A DNA stretch of 64,000 nucleotides, from the NCBI GenBank assembly GCA_037176845.1, contig JAYKXP010000035.1:248001-312000 (forward strand). Direction: 5' to 3'. The position numbers and the translations under genes were made by a program. Position 1 is the first letter of the stretch. The number at the start of each line of letters is the position of its first letter. The stretch is from Paramarasmius palmivorus. Lineage: Eukaryota > Basidiomycota > Agaricomycetes > Agaricales > Marasmiaceae. Below the pieces are notes generated by a model that did no database searches, was not told the origin of the DNA, and worked only from the letters and a program-made list of their open reading frames with translations. Positions 1 through 11,551 of this stretch are shown piece by piece.

Positions 1-397
1 GTCGACGATTTGGAGAAACTTAACCCACTGGACGAATATGACATCGAACTTCAAGTTATGGCCGAAGTTCGGGGTTACTTTCAAGTAGCTTACAAGGTAA
101 CTCATCTGCCAGCTGAGACTCAGAAGCAATTGACTCTTGTTGTATACATAGCGCATTATTGACAACATACCGGGCTTCATAGACCTGCAATTCTTGAAGG
201 GGCTAGGGGAGAAACTGCAATCGCACATTGTGACACAGCTGGGGCTTGGCGCCGCCACCGCCAATGAACGATGTGCCCGGTACTTGGCCGAGGATCCTGC
301 CATTGTAGCTCGCAGGGACGAGCTCACAGCCAGACATAAACGTTTAGAGAGCGTTCAACAAGAATTAAATAACTTCGAGCTTCTATTGGATTATTGA
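1..397 (+). CDS. Dynamin-like GTPase, C-terminal GED fragment (gene runs off the left edge)
   Basis: Only the last two exons lie inside the window. Exon 1-96 reads in frame from base 1, a GT-AG intron spans about 97-151, and the last exon ends at a stop at 395-397. The product matches the GTPase effector domain of dynamin/Mx proteins: 'MAEVRGYFQVAYK', then 'RIIDNIPGFIDLQFLKGL', then 'RRDELTARHKRLESVQQEL'. It is strongly similar, with the same intron position, to the end of the complete dynamin gene that follows on the same strand, so the two are tandem duplicates about 0.3 kb apart. In dynamins this helix folds back on the stalk and supports assembly-stimulated GTP hydrolysis. The GTPase domain of this copy is not visible here. 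Confidence 0.85.
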
Positions 398-711
398 TCG
401 GGCTGGGAGTGGTAGCGTTACCTTATTTCTTGCGATCTATATCACTATAATCTAGCTAGATCCTACGGTGAATTTGTATACTCTATGTATTCTAATTACT
501 TACCAGTGTAAATACATTCTAGTGTTGGGAGGAGGCATTAGAGAATTATACATCATGACGCGCGTCGACGCGTCTGAAGTTTGAAAATACGTTCCTCATC
601 CCTGTCACGTGAGGGCTTTACCTATTGTGACTGAAAGTGACAACCTCTACCTCTCGCTCTTTGTTCTCTTCCCCATCCTTCTTTGTTTCTTACCACTCCC
701 ATTTCCTAGTC
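398..711. promoter_or_regulatory. Intergenic/promoter region between the two dynamin-like genes
   Basis: About 310 bp without a gene. The last 70 bp before the downstream ATG is a CT-rich tract, a common fungal core-promoter and transcription-start pattern. The first half probably holds the 3' UTR of the upstream copy. No TATA box stands out. Confidence 0.45.
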
Positions 712-3700
712 ATGTCCTCAAAAATTTCAGGATCAAGCTACGCGCAGCGTCGGAAAGAGCTCTTAACACTCGTTAATCAACTACGAGCAGTTGGGTACGT
801 GGCTCCATATTACGGAAACGCCCTTAGTCTCTGCAATTATTCACGAATTGGCTCTACAGCGCTCAAAGTGACCTGGATCTACCAAGGATAACAATTATAG
901 GGAATCAGAGTGCCGGAAAATCGAGCGTAGTCGAGGCTATCTCTGGAGTTGTGCCTTTCCTTTGTCTCTATGAGCTTCTTACTGAATGCCCCACATAGAT
1001 CAACCTTCCTCGGGATGCCGGGACATGCACTCGTTGCCCAATTGAATGCCGCCTTTCCTCGACATCGGGAACCTGGCGCTGCCACATCAAGATTCGCCAA
1101 GAATATGACGAACAAGGAAAGCGACTTGCGGAAATCAAGGAAGTTCCCTTTGGTTCGACGATACTCAGTAGAGAAGAAGTGGAACCTACTCTCCGGAAAG
1201 CTCAGTTCGCGGTACTCAATCCACGACTCGATAAGAAAACCGTCTTGTCCACAAGTGTCGACCAATTGGACAGCCTACCAACAAACGGCAAATCATTTTC
1301 GTTCTCCAGAAACGTGGTCTGTGTGGACTTGGAAGGTCCCGAACTGACTGACCTTTCGTTCATTGACCTTCCTGGTACGCATTCCGTTGTTTTTTGTCGA
1401 CGACAGATGCTCACTTTTTATCAGGAATTATCCAGAATGCACCCGATGATGAAACGATACGCCTAGTCGAAGAACTCGTTCTATCGCATACGCAAGGAAA
1501 CTGCCTCATTCTAGTTGCACTGCCGATGACAGGTAAATTACACCATATCTGAATCTACTTTCCCTGACCGACTTACAGATGACATTGAGAACCAAAAGGC
1601 GCTGCGACTTGCGCGTCAAGTTGATCCCACTGGTCAAAGGACTATTGGTTTGTGTTGTCGTAATTCAACCTGTCTTCCTTCACTGACTGGAGTCCCTAGG
1701 TGTAATGACAAAGCCAGATATGCTGGGTCCAGGATCCCGAAAAGCTTTGGATCTGTGGGTCGATGTGATCGAGGGCCGCCGACACCCGCTCGTTCATGGA
1801 TACTATTGTACTAGGCAGCCCAATGACGACGAGCGTAGTAAAGGCGTTTCACCAGCACAAGCTCGATCACTTGAGGAGCACTTTTTCAAGGAAACGCTTC
1901 CATGGTCAAAGTCTACTCATATGCAACGCTTCGGCACGGAGAACCTCACATCAGCTCTTAGTCGCCTTCTCATCCATGTCATTGACCAATCGTTAGTAGC
2001 CTCTTCTCCGTCGAAATACTTTCCCTGATGACTCTTCAGATTGCCGGGTATCAAAGAGGAGGCTACAAAGCAGCTGAGCATGTTCAGAGATGATTTAAGT
2101 GGTCTTCCTGTCCCCATTGAGGAAGAGCCAGCAACATACGTTCTCAACGAAGTTATTGCATTCAGTGCCGACTTCGACCGATTTGTCGGGGGAGGGTCTG
2201 GACAACATGCGCAATTGATACAGGATTCGAGGCGTGCCTTTGAGGGGTTGAAACGTGCTATAAGGAAAACAGCTCCGTTGTTCGTGCCCTTCACCAAAGA
2301 GGAAGAGAACCCTGTCCCAGTCGATTTTTTGGATGGCGACGAGGAGGAAGAGACGAGTTCCAATTCTGAAGGGATTACCATCAACCTTAGCGATATGCGA
2401 AAACATATCAAGAAGTAAGAACTACATCCAAAACCGGACGATTCCCTCTCAATTGACCAAATCAAACAGGTCTATTACTCGCGAACTTCCTAATAATGTT
2501 CCGTTCGAGGCGAAGGTCTCCCTAATTCGTAATTTTCAGCAGACATGGCGATCTTCGTCGATTGATGTCTGTTTTGAACGCGTTATGGTCTCTCACGGTG
2601 GGACTTTTGAGGGAACTCGTTAACAAACGGTTCGAGCGCCATGTTCACCTCCGGAACGACATCAAGTAAGTGGCATGGTTTCGAAAGAGCTAGCTTGTTC
2701 TTACATATATGCAGTGACTTGGTACTCAACCTTGTCGAAAAACATTATGGGCGCTGTTTGATGCTACTTGAAACTACCCTCGAGGCTGAAGAATCACCTT
2801 TCACACAGAATACACACTACTTGCAGTCGGCGACTGATAAGTGGTTGTCAAAATACAAGACTCTGCGCGCCGATAGAAACGAAGCAGTGTCTGCCAGTGG
2901 TACCACGAAACAGACCGCCGATGATGATAGCCAGTCTGCCAAGGGAACCCCAGTAGTACCAAATGGCTCAGCATCGAATTCGCAACGTGCGTGTCTACAT
3001 TCTTGTGGTTAGTTGAATCGTGCATCTCATCTCATTGCAATGACACCATAGGTGATGAGCGAGGTTCTGCTCCTAACTTTTTCAAGCCAAGTGGACCTGC
3101 AAGCAGCACTTCGAAACAGACTGATCAAGCACGAAGTCCTTTCGGTACCGCTCAGCAATGTAAGTCCATTGCCATCCGCAATCGTGTCACCTCGTTAGTC
3201 TGTACAGCGCCCTTCTTCGGGAAGTCTACCAATTCGTTTGCCGAACCCTCGACTTACTCGACGCTCTTCCCTAATTCCTCGACGTTCTTTCAAACGCCTT
3301 CAACGTCTGCTAGCCCAAGCAACACAAGTCCATTCTCGTCCACGTTTGCACCATCCAAACCATCGCAGCCTACTTCTGCTGCCGAGCCTGCCCCTGCCAA
3401 ATCATCTACGACGGCTGAGAAACCGACACCGAAAGAGACGAAGGAGCTCTTGTCCCTTTTGGCGAAATGTGGCTTTGCGGGTGTTACTTTGGAAGATCTG
3501 GGCCGGTTGCAGGCTCCAGATGAGTATGAGACTGAGATACAAGTCATGGCCGAAGTACGGGGATACTTCCAGATAGCTTATAAGGTATGTTTTCCTGTCC
3601 TACAAGTCGATCCCTCGAGAGGTCTAAAATGCACTGTCATGCAGCGAATAATCGATAATGTACCCAATTTCATTGACCTACGATTCATAAAGGCATTGGG

Positions 3701-3878
3701 AAAAGACATGCAAAAGTTCTTGGTTTCGGAGCTCGGATTGGGGTCTGCAAGTGCCAACGAAAAGTGCGCCCAGTATCTAGTCGAAGATCCATTGGTGGCT
3801 GCGCGTAGAGATGACCTTATGGCCAGAGTCAAACGGCTCGAGAGCGTGCAGCGCGAATTGAATAGCTTCCGGGTTTAG
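712..3878 (+). CDS. Dynamin/Mx-like large GTPase
   Basis: A large self-assembling GTPase of about 850 residues from about 12 exons. The start at 712 (MSSKISGSSYAQRR) follows a CT-rich tract. GTPase motifs in order: G1 'GNQSAGKSSVVEAISG', G2 threonines in 'AGTCTRCP', G3 'DLPG', G4 'MTKPD'. A dynamin middle/stalk region follows (from about 1700 to 2900), then a Ser/Pro/Phe-rich linker (about 3060-3420), then a GED ending 'KRLESVQRELNSF'. There is no PH domain, and the layout is Mx- or Vps1-like. Such proteins remodel membranes; Mx members restrict viruses and intracellular elements in animals, a role not shown for fungi. The stalk frame breaks at the T4 run 2572-2575: removing one T joins the reading to 'LLRELVNKRFERH', so an extra base or a real mutation lies there. 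The linker is unusual for dynamins. Confidence 0.85.
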
Positions 3879-4892
3879 GTCTTTGGAAGGCTGCAGATGC
3901 TACAATATGTATTCCATCTAATGAGATCTACGACACGATCTGCTTATATTCTTGATGACTATGTACTTCTTCGTGTAATAATACCACTGTCTTTGACGTT
4001 AGTGACGGTACCACCAACAAGACGCAATCACTACATGGGTGGATGTGCGAATCCGAATCCGAATCGCTTATGGGATTCAGAGCTCGTGACGATGATGTCG
4101 TTCAGGATGGACGGATTTAGTTTTGCGCTCGAGGCTAGGTACCATCCGCCAGGTGCAAAACCACTGCCTTCAATCGAACACTCTTGTTCGGAGGTAGCTT
4201 TGCCTTGCGTAGACGCCCTCATCTTTTCTGAGATCTGAGATGAGACCTGTCTAGTTGATCTGCTAGAACGTATGTGAGCACACCAACACAGTTTCGGGAA
4301 ATTAAGGGCCTCGCACTGATAAACGACAAACACTCATGCTACATTCCATCTGCTTATCTGTCTCTCATGCCTGTTTACATGACTGAAACAGTTGCAAAGA
4401 CCCTCGAATTTCGGAACGCTTTGGTGTTGTAGCCAAGCCTTAAATAACGTCGCCTCACGGCGTACCAAGGCCTCACTAATTATGTAACCTGAAGGATGAA
4501 GTTGGTTCAGTTTAGGCTCATGCCATGAGAGATCAGGCCCTGACCTTGAATAAGTGCTCCTCGGTCACGTATGTATCCATTGGGATACTCCATGTGCATG
4601 AACCATGAAGGAAGGGAATCATCGCAGCTGCAGAGAGAGATCCGAAATTTTGATGCGTGACTTTTCGGGTTGGAGGGTGCGATCGGAGCTAGCCGGTCAC
4701 GGTCTTTCACGACCACAGTCGTCGAACTCATCTCTGTTGATACGAATCACGATTGGTCCTTGAATCGGTCAAAAATTTTGATCATCTGAATGCATTTCGC
4801 ACTAGGCTTCTACTCTCTCTCTCTCTCAGTTGAGATGAGCTCCAAAACACTACTCCGGGGCTCCATTTCCATGAATCGTAACCGATTTAACC
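3879..4892. other. Intergenic region, no supported gene
   Basis: About 1 kb between the dynamin gene and 7TM gene A. Open frames here lack recognisable domains and plausible splicing. A short CT dinucleotide run lies near 4813-4830, upstream of gene A. The left part is presumably 3' UTR of the dynamin gene and the right part the promoter of gene A. Confidence 0.4.
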
Positions 4893-6358
4893 ATGGTGGT
4901 CCGTAAAACACGCAACTCGATGTCTTCTGCACAACCTGCCCGCACACTCTCTGTTGAGAGCGTAATAGTCATGCCCATGATCACACTCGCGGTATGCCTC
5001 CTTAATGCGTTCAGATCTTACTCGTTGAACTGATTGATGTTCATAGGTGATGTTCTTGGTGTATGGTGAATGTGTACCATTTAGTCTGCGGACCGTCAAG
5101 CTGACCAAGGGGGAAAGGATTCTACGTGCTGCTGTTTGGCATTTGCATTTCTATAATCTGTCGGCGCATGTGCCCTAGCTCAAATGTCAAGAGGCTCTAT
5201 CTTTTATGGACTGTCGCCCTATTCATCGTCTCTACCGCTACGGTGGTGGCTTTGACAACGGTACACACACAAGTCGCCGCCACGGGATTTCGTCTCATAC
5301 TACGGGATACTAAAAACTCCGTTTCGGGTCCCCTTTCGATGAAGAATCCTATAGAGCGCATCGTGATCGCAGTCGAGTAAGTGATATTTTCTACTGTGCT
5401 TTACTTGTGTTCATATGCACATTGTTCAGGATACTTACTATTGTGGCAAAGTAAGTGGGAGGTACTGATAGCCAATCTGGATCCATAAATTGAAATATCT
5501 CCTAGTGCCATCGCAGATTCCATGCTAGTAGGTGGCATTCTTCCTTTCAATTCTTTCACTCATAACCCATATCAGATACATCGTTGTCATATTGTGTGGG
5601 GATCTCGACCACAAATCACCTACCCTCTAATCGCCTCATCAGTCATGTCAACAGGTGGGCTGGTTTTCTTCGGCGCTCCTATCTGTCTCAGACGGTGTTA
5701 TTCATAGCTGTTAACCTCGCAGGAGAGGTTTTGGGATGTAATGAACGTCTAAGCGACGGTCATTTCGTGAGGGTACTTAGACTTGCGGGAGAAGTGGTGT
5801 TTGCAGCGGTCAATTTAGTCCTGACACTTCTGACTGGTATGCACGACATCCGATTGAATATCAACTACGAACACGTTGAATGGCCGCATATTACAGCAGG
5901 ACGTGTGTGGTGGTTCATCCGTCAAGCACAAGCCCAATTAGGCAAGCAAACCGTACGCACCAAGTATAGAGCACTTGTCTCAATCAACAGGGCCATGTCA
6001 GTAAACCTGTCTGCTTTTGATTTACTTCAAGCAAGTTCTGATAGCCCTGAGAGATAGTCTTGAATCCGGGATGATCTATCCAATACTGATCATCGTACAT
6101 CTCAGCACATGTACCCCAGATCTGCAGAATAACACGCATATCAACCTCCTTCCCATTGTCAGTCTCGCCGCGGTGGGTGCTTTGCCTCCGGACCTACAGT
6201 CTCATGGCTGACAACACTACTTCCAGGGCATAGCTCCAACTTTGATCATCGTACGAGCAAATCTCGGGCAAAACATTGTCGACGAAATGACACAGGCCAG
6301 TGAATCCTTCACCGCATTCCAGCCCACGTACTTATCGTCTTTTGTATCTCGTGTCTGA
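4893..6358 (+). CDS. Uncharacterised 7TM membrane protein, copy A
   Basis: Multi-exon gene of about 320-330 residues with a GPCR-like seven-helix pattern. Exon 1 (ATG 4893) ends in 'VIVMPMITLA'; a tiny exon 'VMFLVYG' and then 'FYVLLFGICISII' complete TM1. TM2 is 'LYLLWTVALFIVSTATVVA'. TM3 ends at 'IADSML', followed by the family signature 'IHRCHIVWGSRPQITYPLI', then TM5 ending 'NLVLTLLT|AGRVWWFIRQ', TM6 'LESGMIYPILIIVHL' and TM7 'GIAPTLIIVRANLG'. The cytosolic tail is short and ends at 'FVSRV'. Introns are about 50-60 bp and sit at the same places as in the other copies. Closest relative in the window is copy B. I do not recognise a characterised family: surface sensor or transporter are both possible. 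DUF6533/DUF6534-type agaric 7TM proteins are the nearest analogy in style, but I cannot assign it. Confidence 0.75.
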
Positions 6359-7258
6359 TATCACGCAGCCGATGTTTGTCACAGCTCCAGACGTTTGTTG
6401 GTTATTCGGTATGGATTGTGTAGCTGTACACGTCTGATAGAATGATAATGTATATGTTACATATAATTGTAATTTTCGGCTAATAATGTTGTATCTTCTA
6501 TCGCGAATCTGGCAGAGGACCTTCAAAGCTTCAATGACCATAGTATATGTCCGAGATATCAACGGGCTCACATCAACAAAGGACCATAATCATTCACATT
6601 CCACCGAGTTCCACCCAACCATTCACATTGTTTGTTTCGCGTTCCGTTTTCCTGCGTGTCTTGCCTGAAGTAGTACTAGGACGTGACGACCTAGAAGCTG
6701 AGTGCATTAACTACAGGATCTGGAAACGATTCGACATTAGCTTTCACCGGGCATACCTTGGTAGACCAAGATTCTGGATATCCTAGTGTGGTTCGCCTTT
6801 CTCGAGCTTCGTGTCACTCCAAGCCATTTGCAGTCCATTCATAGCAGTTAAATTTCGCTTTGCTGGTGGTTCGCTGTGTGCACATGGAGGGAGAGTCAGA
6901 GCTTCGGCCACGATGGCCCAAGAGAGGCAAAAGGGAAATATTTGTGAGTTTCTCACGCTTGCAACTTGACCTTGAACTCAATGTCGGCTCTATAGCTATG
7001 GCTCAGTTGGTAACATTTGATCCTTCCCGCTATTGATCTTTGGTCAAAAGGCTACACTAGCTGCAGAACGAGCCGCTAGGTTTCCACATGGTCAGCATCT
7101 TACATTTTACTTTCTAGTCAAAGCCCTTGTTCTTGTTTAATGCAAGCGTGCCATCTTGGATCTGCTGTTTCGATCACCGAGTCCGAACAGGCCGACTTTT
7201 TTTTGTCTGGAATATTACAAGTACTCTGCGGTACACGCCCCAACAAAGTACCAAACCA
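6359..7258. other. Intergenic region between 7TM genes A and B
   Basis: About 900 bp. An ATG at 6913 opens a short reading (MAQERQKGNI) before a possible donor, but it does not join to the clear exon 1 of gene B at 7259. I treat it as non-coding or relic sequence. No repeat was recognised. Confidence 0.35.
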
Positions 7259-8777
7259 ATGTCTGCTTCTCAAGACCTTGCATCGCCGTCCCTTTCTGTC
7301 GAAAGCATTGTCATTTCGCCTCTTGCTACGCTATCGGTACGCTCAAACCAGACTACATGGTGGCCTTCTATGCTGATCTAGCAGTATTGATTAGGTTACA
7401 CTCTTCTTTTATGGTGAATATCTTCGCAATTCGCATGTGCGCATCGATATCTCATTGCCAAATAACGCAGGGATCTACGTTCTACTGGTCGGCACTTGTG
7501 TCACCATGCTCCTCGGGCGCATGCGTGCCAGCCCGAGCACCAAACTCTACCTAGCATGTAATATTACCCTGTTCGCAGTTATTACCGCTGCGACGGTGAT
7601 CATGGCAACGTCATATGCACAACATGCCGTCGCTGGACTCCGTCTGGTACTGGACCCCAATACCCTTTCCGATTACGAAGACTACGATCAGCTCTTTAAC
7701 GCGACCGGGTGAGTTATTTCTTCGACGACACTATGCATTTCTCAGGGTGCCCCAAACGTTAGGATACTGGGAGACATACTTGGTATCGTGTCTAAGTGTG
7801 TTTGACACAGCATCGCGAATACAGACATTGATAATCTGGCTTTCTAGTACCATCGCAGATGCCATGTTGGTGAGGATTGCTTCCGTACTGTATCGTTTAT
7901 CCTCTTACAACTTGGGCCAGATACACCGTTGCCACATTATCTGGGGTTCTCGAAGCCGAATCACCTTCCCATTGATTGCTGCATCACTTATATCGACAGG
8001 TGCGAGAGCAAATATGCACTATTACTAGCATCAATTGATTTTATCCGTAGGTGTCAACATAGCAGTAGAGGTTTTGGCGTGTATTGACAGTCTAACGACC
8101 GAAAATTTCATTAGGGTGCTTGGGCTCATAGGGGAAGTCATTTATGCGGGCGTGAACTTGGCTCTGACCCTTCTTACTGGTACGTACGAAACAAACAAAT
8201 GAAAACTATCGACGTGCTGAAGTGATGTGTATCATAGCAGGTCGCGTGTGGTGGGTTCTCCGCCAAGTTGAAGTTCCCCAAGGCAGACAGGCCATTCGTA
8301 CCAAATATAGCGCACTTGTCACAATCAACAGGGCCATGTGAGTCAACGAAACTGCTTTATCTCAAATAGCGCCTCATATATTCTCTTGGAACCAGCCTAG
8401 AATCTGGGATAATCTATCCTGTAGTCATCATGGTACACCTCAGTACCAGCACCAGAGATCTTGTGAGCAACTCTCGTATCGATCTTCTTCCCGTTGTCAC
8501 TCTCGCGGCGGTGAGTTTGCCGCCACTACTCCTGTGATCTGGGATGCCATGACTTATGGTACCATGCTAGGGTATAGCGCCGACTTTGATCATTGTACGA
8601 GCAAGCCTCGGACAAGGCGTCGAACAGTTTACACAGACCGGCGGATCCAAATTCACTACATTCCAGCTTACAGAAGGATCAGCTTCTGTATCTCGCGTCG
8701 GCGAAATTCCAGATGTCGAGGCTAATACTGAAGTAGAACGTGGGCACTCACTGCGCAGAAGTTCTGAAGGAATATGA
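7259..8777 (+). CDS. Uncharacterised 7TM membrane protein, copy B
   Basis: Paralog of copy A in tandem on the same strand. The start at 7259 is chosen because 'MSASQDLASPSLSVESIVI' aligns with 'MSSAQPARTLSVESVIV' of copy A; the longer upstream frame does not. Exon 2 is best read from the acceptor after TTGATTAG ('VTLFFYG'), joining to 'IYVLLVGTCVTMLL'. The signature 'IHRCHIIWGSRSRITFPLI', the segment 'NLALTLLT|AGRVWWVLRQ', 'LESGIIYPVVIMVHL' and 'GIAPTLIIVRASLGQG' follow in family order, with introns at the same positions. The hydrophilic tail (about 50 residues, ending 'SLRRSSEGI') is longer than in A. No frame break was seen, so this is one of the best-preserved copies. Function unknown. Confidence 0.75.
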
Positions 8778-9542
8778 GGTCAGAGGGAGAATGGTAGGGA
8801 TCCGTCACCCCGTGGGCGAGCTTAGTGACGGCTGGAAGAGGTGTAAATTCTCAAAACGTGTTCATGTACTGCGTCGTATGTAGCTTAGCTGACAGAATGA
8901 TTCGTCCTAGACTGCCTTCAAGATTAGCGCCACCAAGATTGCTCAGCGGACCGGGGACTCCCACTAAAATTTCTCTTATGGCATCCAAACAGAGACAAAT
9001 GGTCCGTGCGCGCAACTGAAACCTATATAAGCTCTACCCCATCATTTCTGGTTCCTTATCTCTTGTGCTCGGGCACGTACTATCGCCAGTGAGGTCTTTA
9101 CCGAGGCATAGTCTTTTGCTGATTGCAAATTACACATCCGAACCCGTCTGTTAGCTTACGCTTTCAGCAATTTTTGGCCACTCTTCACTGGTCTCATTCT
9201 TGTGATGACTTCTGTTTCTTGGAAGTTTGAAGAATGGGCTGGTTTTCACTAGTAGAACAAATGTAGAACCTTGCAATAAATTGATTTACTGCCTACAAAC
9301 CCTTGATTCGAGTGCTCGCATCCACTTGTTTACTCGCCAGTCCGAAAATGTGTTGGGTTAACGTCTGCTAACGCTGTAAGTATGTTTAAACAGTGGGCTG
9401 AATTTTGATGGGTTTAGTTTTGTCTACGTATTATGCATCGGCCTTTCAGATCCATTGACAATACAAACATAAAATGAGTCGAACTACAATAATTTACAGC
9501 ACTACTACTACCCTATCCCACCCATCAATGCACGTCTTCTTC
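8778..9542. other. Intergenic region with an orphan TATA-like box
   Basis: About 765 bp between the convergent ends of gene B and IPK1. TATATAA at 9024-9030 looks like a core promoter, but no convincing coding exon follows on the plus strand before 9540. It may drive a non-coding transcript or be chance. Confidence 0.3.
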
Positions 9543-11079
9543 TCAGTCTTGCTCTCCTGTTGCCGCTTGGTAGGTAGACACAATCTCCGCATCCAACTGC
9601 TCCCATTTCCTCAACCTCGTCATACTCTTCGGGTCGAGATCAATGACTGTAACACGCTTCGGATCCACTCGTACTTCGCCACTTTGAGAAGAAGGGTCAA
9701 GTAAATCCATCGAACGATAACTGAACAATCCTTGAAGGTCGCTGATAGGAGGTACGCGAGGAGATATTTGCGTAATTGGTATCCGGTGTCAATTGCAGGA
9801 AGTACGTCGATTTGCTGCGAGGAATTCTGTGCCTGTGCGAGATAATTGTCGATGAACTCGTTCCATTCGTCGACCGTAGGTTCGAGGGTGTCTTGGCCAA
9901 TGTGTGGTACAGGCGCGGAGGGATTTGTGGAGTGATGCCAATTGTTCCATAACTGGGAAAGACCTTCGATGTCGAGCATGTCGAGGGTGCGTTGGAGACG
10001 GTTAAGGGTTTGTAGAACGGGTGTGCGTGTAAGAAGGGGTAGGATCGCATCGGTAAAGGCTTCGCGAACATCGACGCTGGTGTCTTGCGTTGATGAATCA
10101 GAATGCGCGGATGCGAGTAAGAGATGTTTCTAGAGACAAGCTCAGTGTACCGTTAGATTCAAGTAGTCGGAAACGTATACCTCGTCAACCTTGAGCATCT
10201 TCCCCTTAACGAACACCTTGAGGTTATTCACTCTGCCCTCCGACGCGTCCCAGGCATCCCATAGGGTATACACAGCCTTCCTCACGCGCGCCTCATCAGG
10301 GGAAAAGAGGTCGAGAGGGCAATAGCCCAAGGACACCGTCTCCCCCTCCTGTGCACGCACAAAGGAATGCATACAGAATCTGCATGTTTGAGTTTTGATT
10401 GATTTCGTCTCAGGTGAAAGGAAGTTTGGATTGGGTAGAAACGACCATTTGGGCTACGAGATGATCAGTATTGCTGGCTACGTAGACAGCTAAAGATACA
10501 CACCTTTATTTCAACGCTAATGCCCCGCCCACCAACCAAATCTGTTGCAAGTACACCCTTCCGTTTGTGTACGTCCACACCGCCCACTCGCCGCCTCGCC
10601 TCTGGGCGAAATTCCTCGTGTGATTTGGCGAGAGCCCGAAGCCAGCGATTGCTATGGATGTGAGGCGGTCCATGATAGTGATATGCTCCTGGCATCTCGT
10701 TTGAGCTATTAATGTATGTCCCAGTCACTGAGTCGATACTAGCGCTCCGGACAGGGTCCATCCGAACAGAGATAGATTGCAGACGAGGCAGGTGTGTAGG
10801 AGGTATCAACCGAGTCATGCATTGTCGTTGAAATGAGATAGATGGGTCGTCTTCTTCCTCGTCGTCGGATTCTGAATCTGATGAAGAGTCAGAATCTCTG
10901 ACACCGACGGGAACGTTGGGCATTTTGCGTAGGCGGAGGACCATTCCATCATAGGCTGGATTTGGTGGGCCGACGTAGGAGAAAACGATGGTTGCTCCCC
11001 CTTCAGAAACATATTTCCAGTCCTTGACCGGGTTGGTTGTTGTTATGTCCTCGTCGATAATCACGGCTGTCCCCGCCAT
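9543..11079 (-). CDS. IPK1: Inositol-pentakisphosphate 2-kinase
   Basis: This enzyme phosphorylates InsP5 at the 2-position to make phytate (InsP6), which in fungi supports mRNA export and pyrophosphate signalling. Recognised by 'WKYVSEGGATIVFSYVGP' at the N-terminus (nucleotide-binding lobe), the family motif 'ISVEIKPKW', the Cys/His segment 'CRFCMH', and C-terminal 'ATFKDCSVIVR' and 'VTVIDLDPKS'. The N lobe carries an acidic Ser/Asp/Glu-rich insert. The start at 11079 (MAGTAVIIDEDI) leaves a short leader before the conserved block; an in-frame upstream ATG at 11175 is the alternative. A frame break lies between 'CSVIVR' and the next block, most simply one missing base in the AAA at 9703-9705 (TTT on the coding strand). 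It is divergent from 7TM gene C and convergent with B. Confidence 0.85.
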
Positions 11080-11551
11080 GAATGATGAGGGAATATTGCC
11101 AAGAGGTCCGGGTCCGTATTTGAAGTTGTCTCTGGGCGTCTCCTTCGCCCTGTCGGTCCCCATCAGGGTAGACAACCTCAGCCCAACATTCCGGATCCAA
11201 GCACTCTCAGGCCTTAGTTTTCTGAACTTTTCATTGCAAGGATTTGGTGACTTGAAAAAACTGCTGGAATGGTTACCGAAGAGCTACTCACCATCAACGA
11301 CTGGGACTCTTGCAACGGGAGTCGCAGGTTCTCCTAGTCTCCCCTAGTAGGCAGACTCGATATCGTTCGACAGATAGTTTCTCCGGCTCCTCACCACTGT
11401 ACGACCGATCTGACCCAGAAATGTCATGTTCAACACCTGATATCTCTGATAATAACATGACGGATTCGCTCTCGCGTTCGTTCCTATCATTGTCAACGGG
11501 AACGTGTGAGCCGCACGGCGGGCTTGCGCCGTGGACTCTTTTACAGTGACC
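11080..11551. promoter_or_regulatory. Shared divergent promoter region of IPK1 and 7TM gene C
   Basis: About 470 bp between two start codons pointing apart. It must hold both promoters, or the upstream ATG of IPK1 at 11175 is used. No clear TATA box was seen. Confidence 0.35.

Noticed and set aside
879..1265. Minus-strand open frame of 128 codons
   Set aside because: It lies antisense to the GTPase domain of the dynamin gene, whose motifs are clear on the plus strand.
4813..4830. CT repeat as a microsatellite of interest
   Set aside because: Short pyrimidine runs are common in fungal promoters; nothing more is implied.
9942..10133. Short plus-strand open frame
   Set aside because: Antisense shadow of the IPK1 coding exons.
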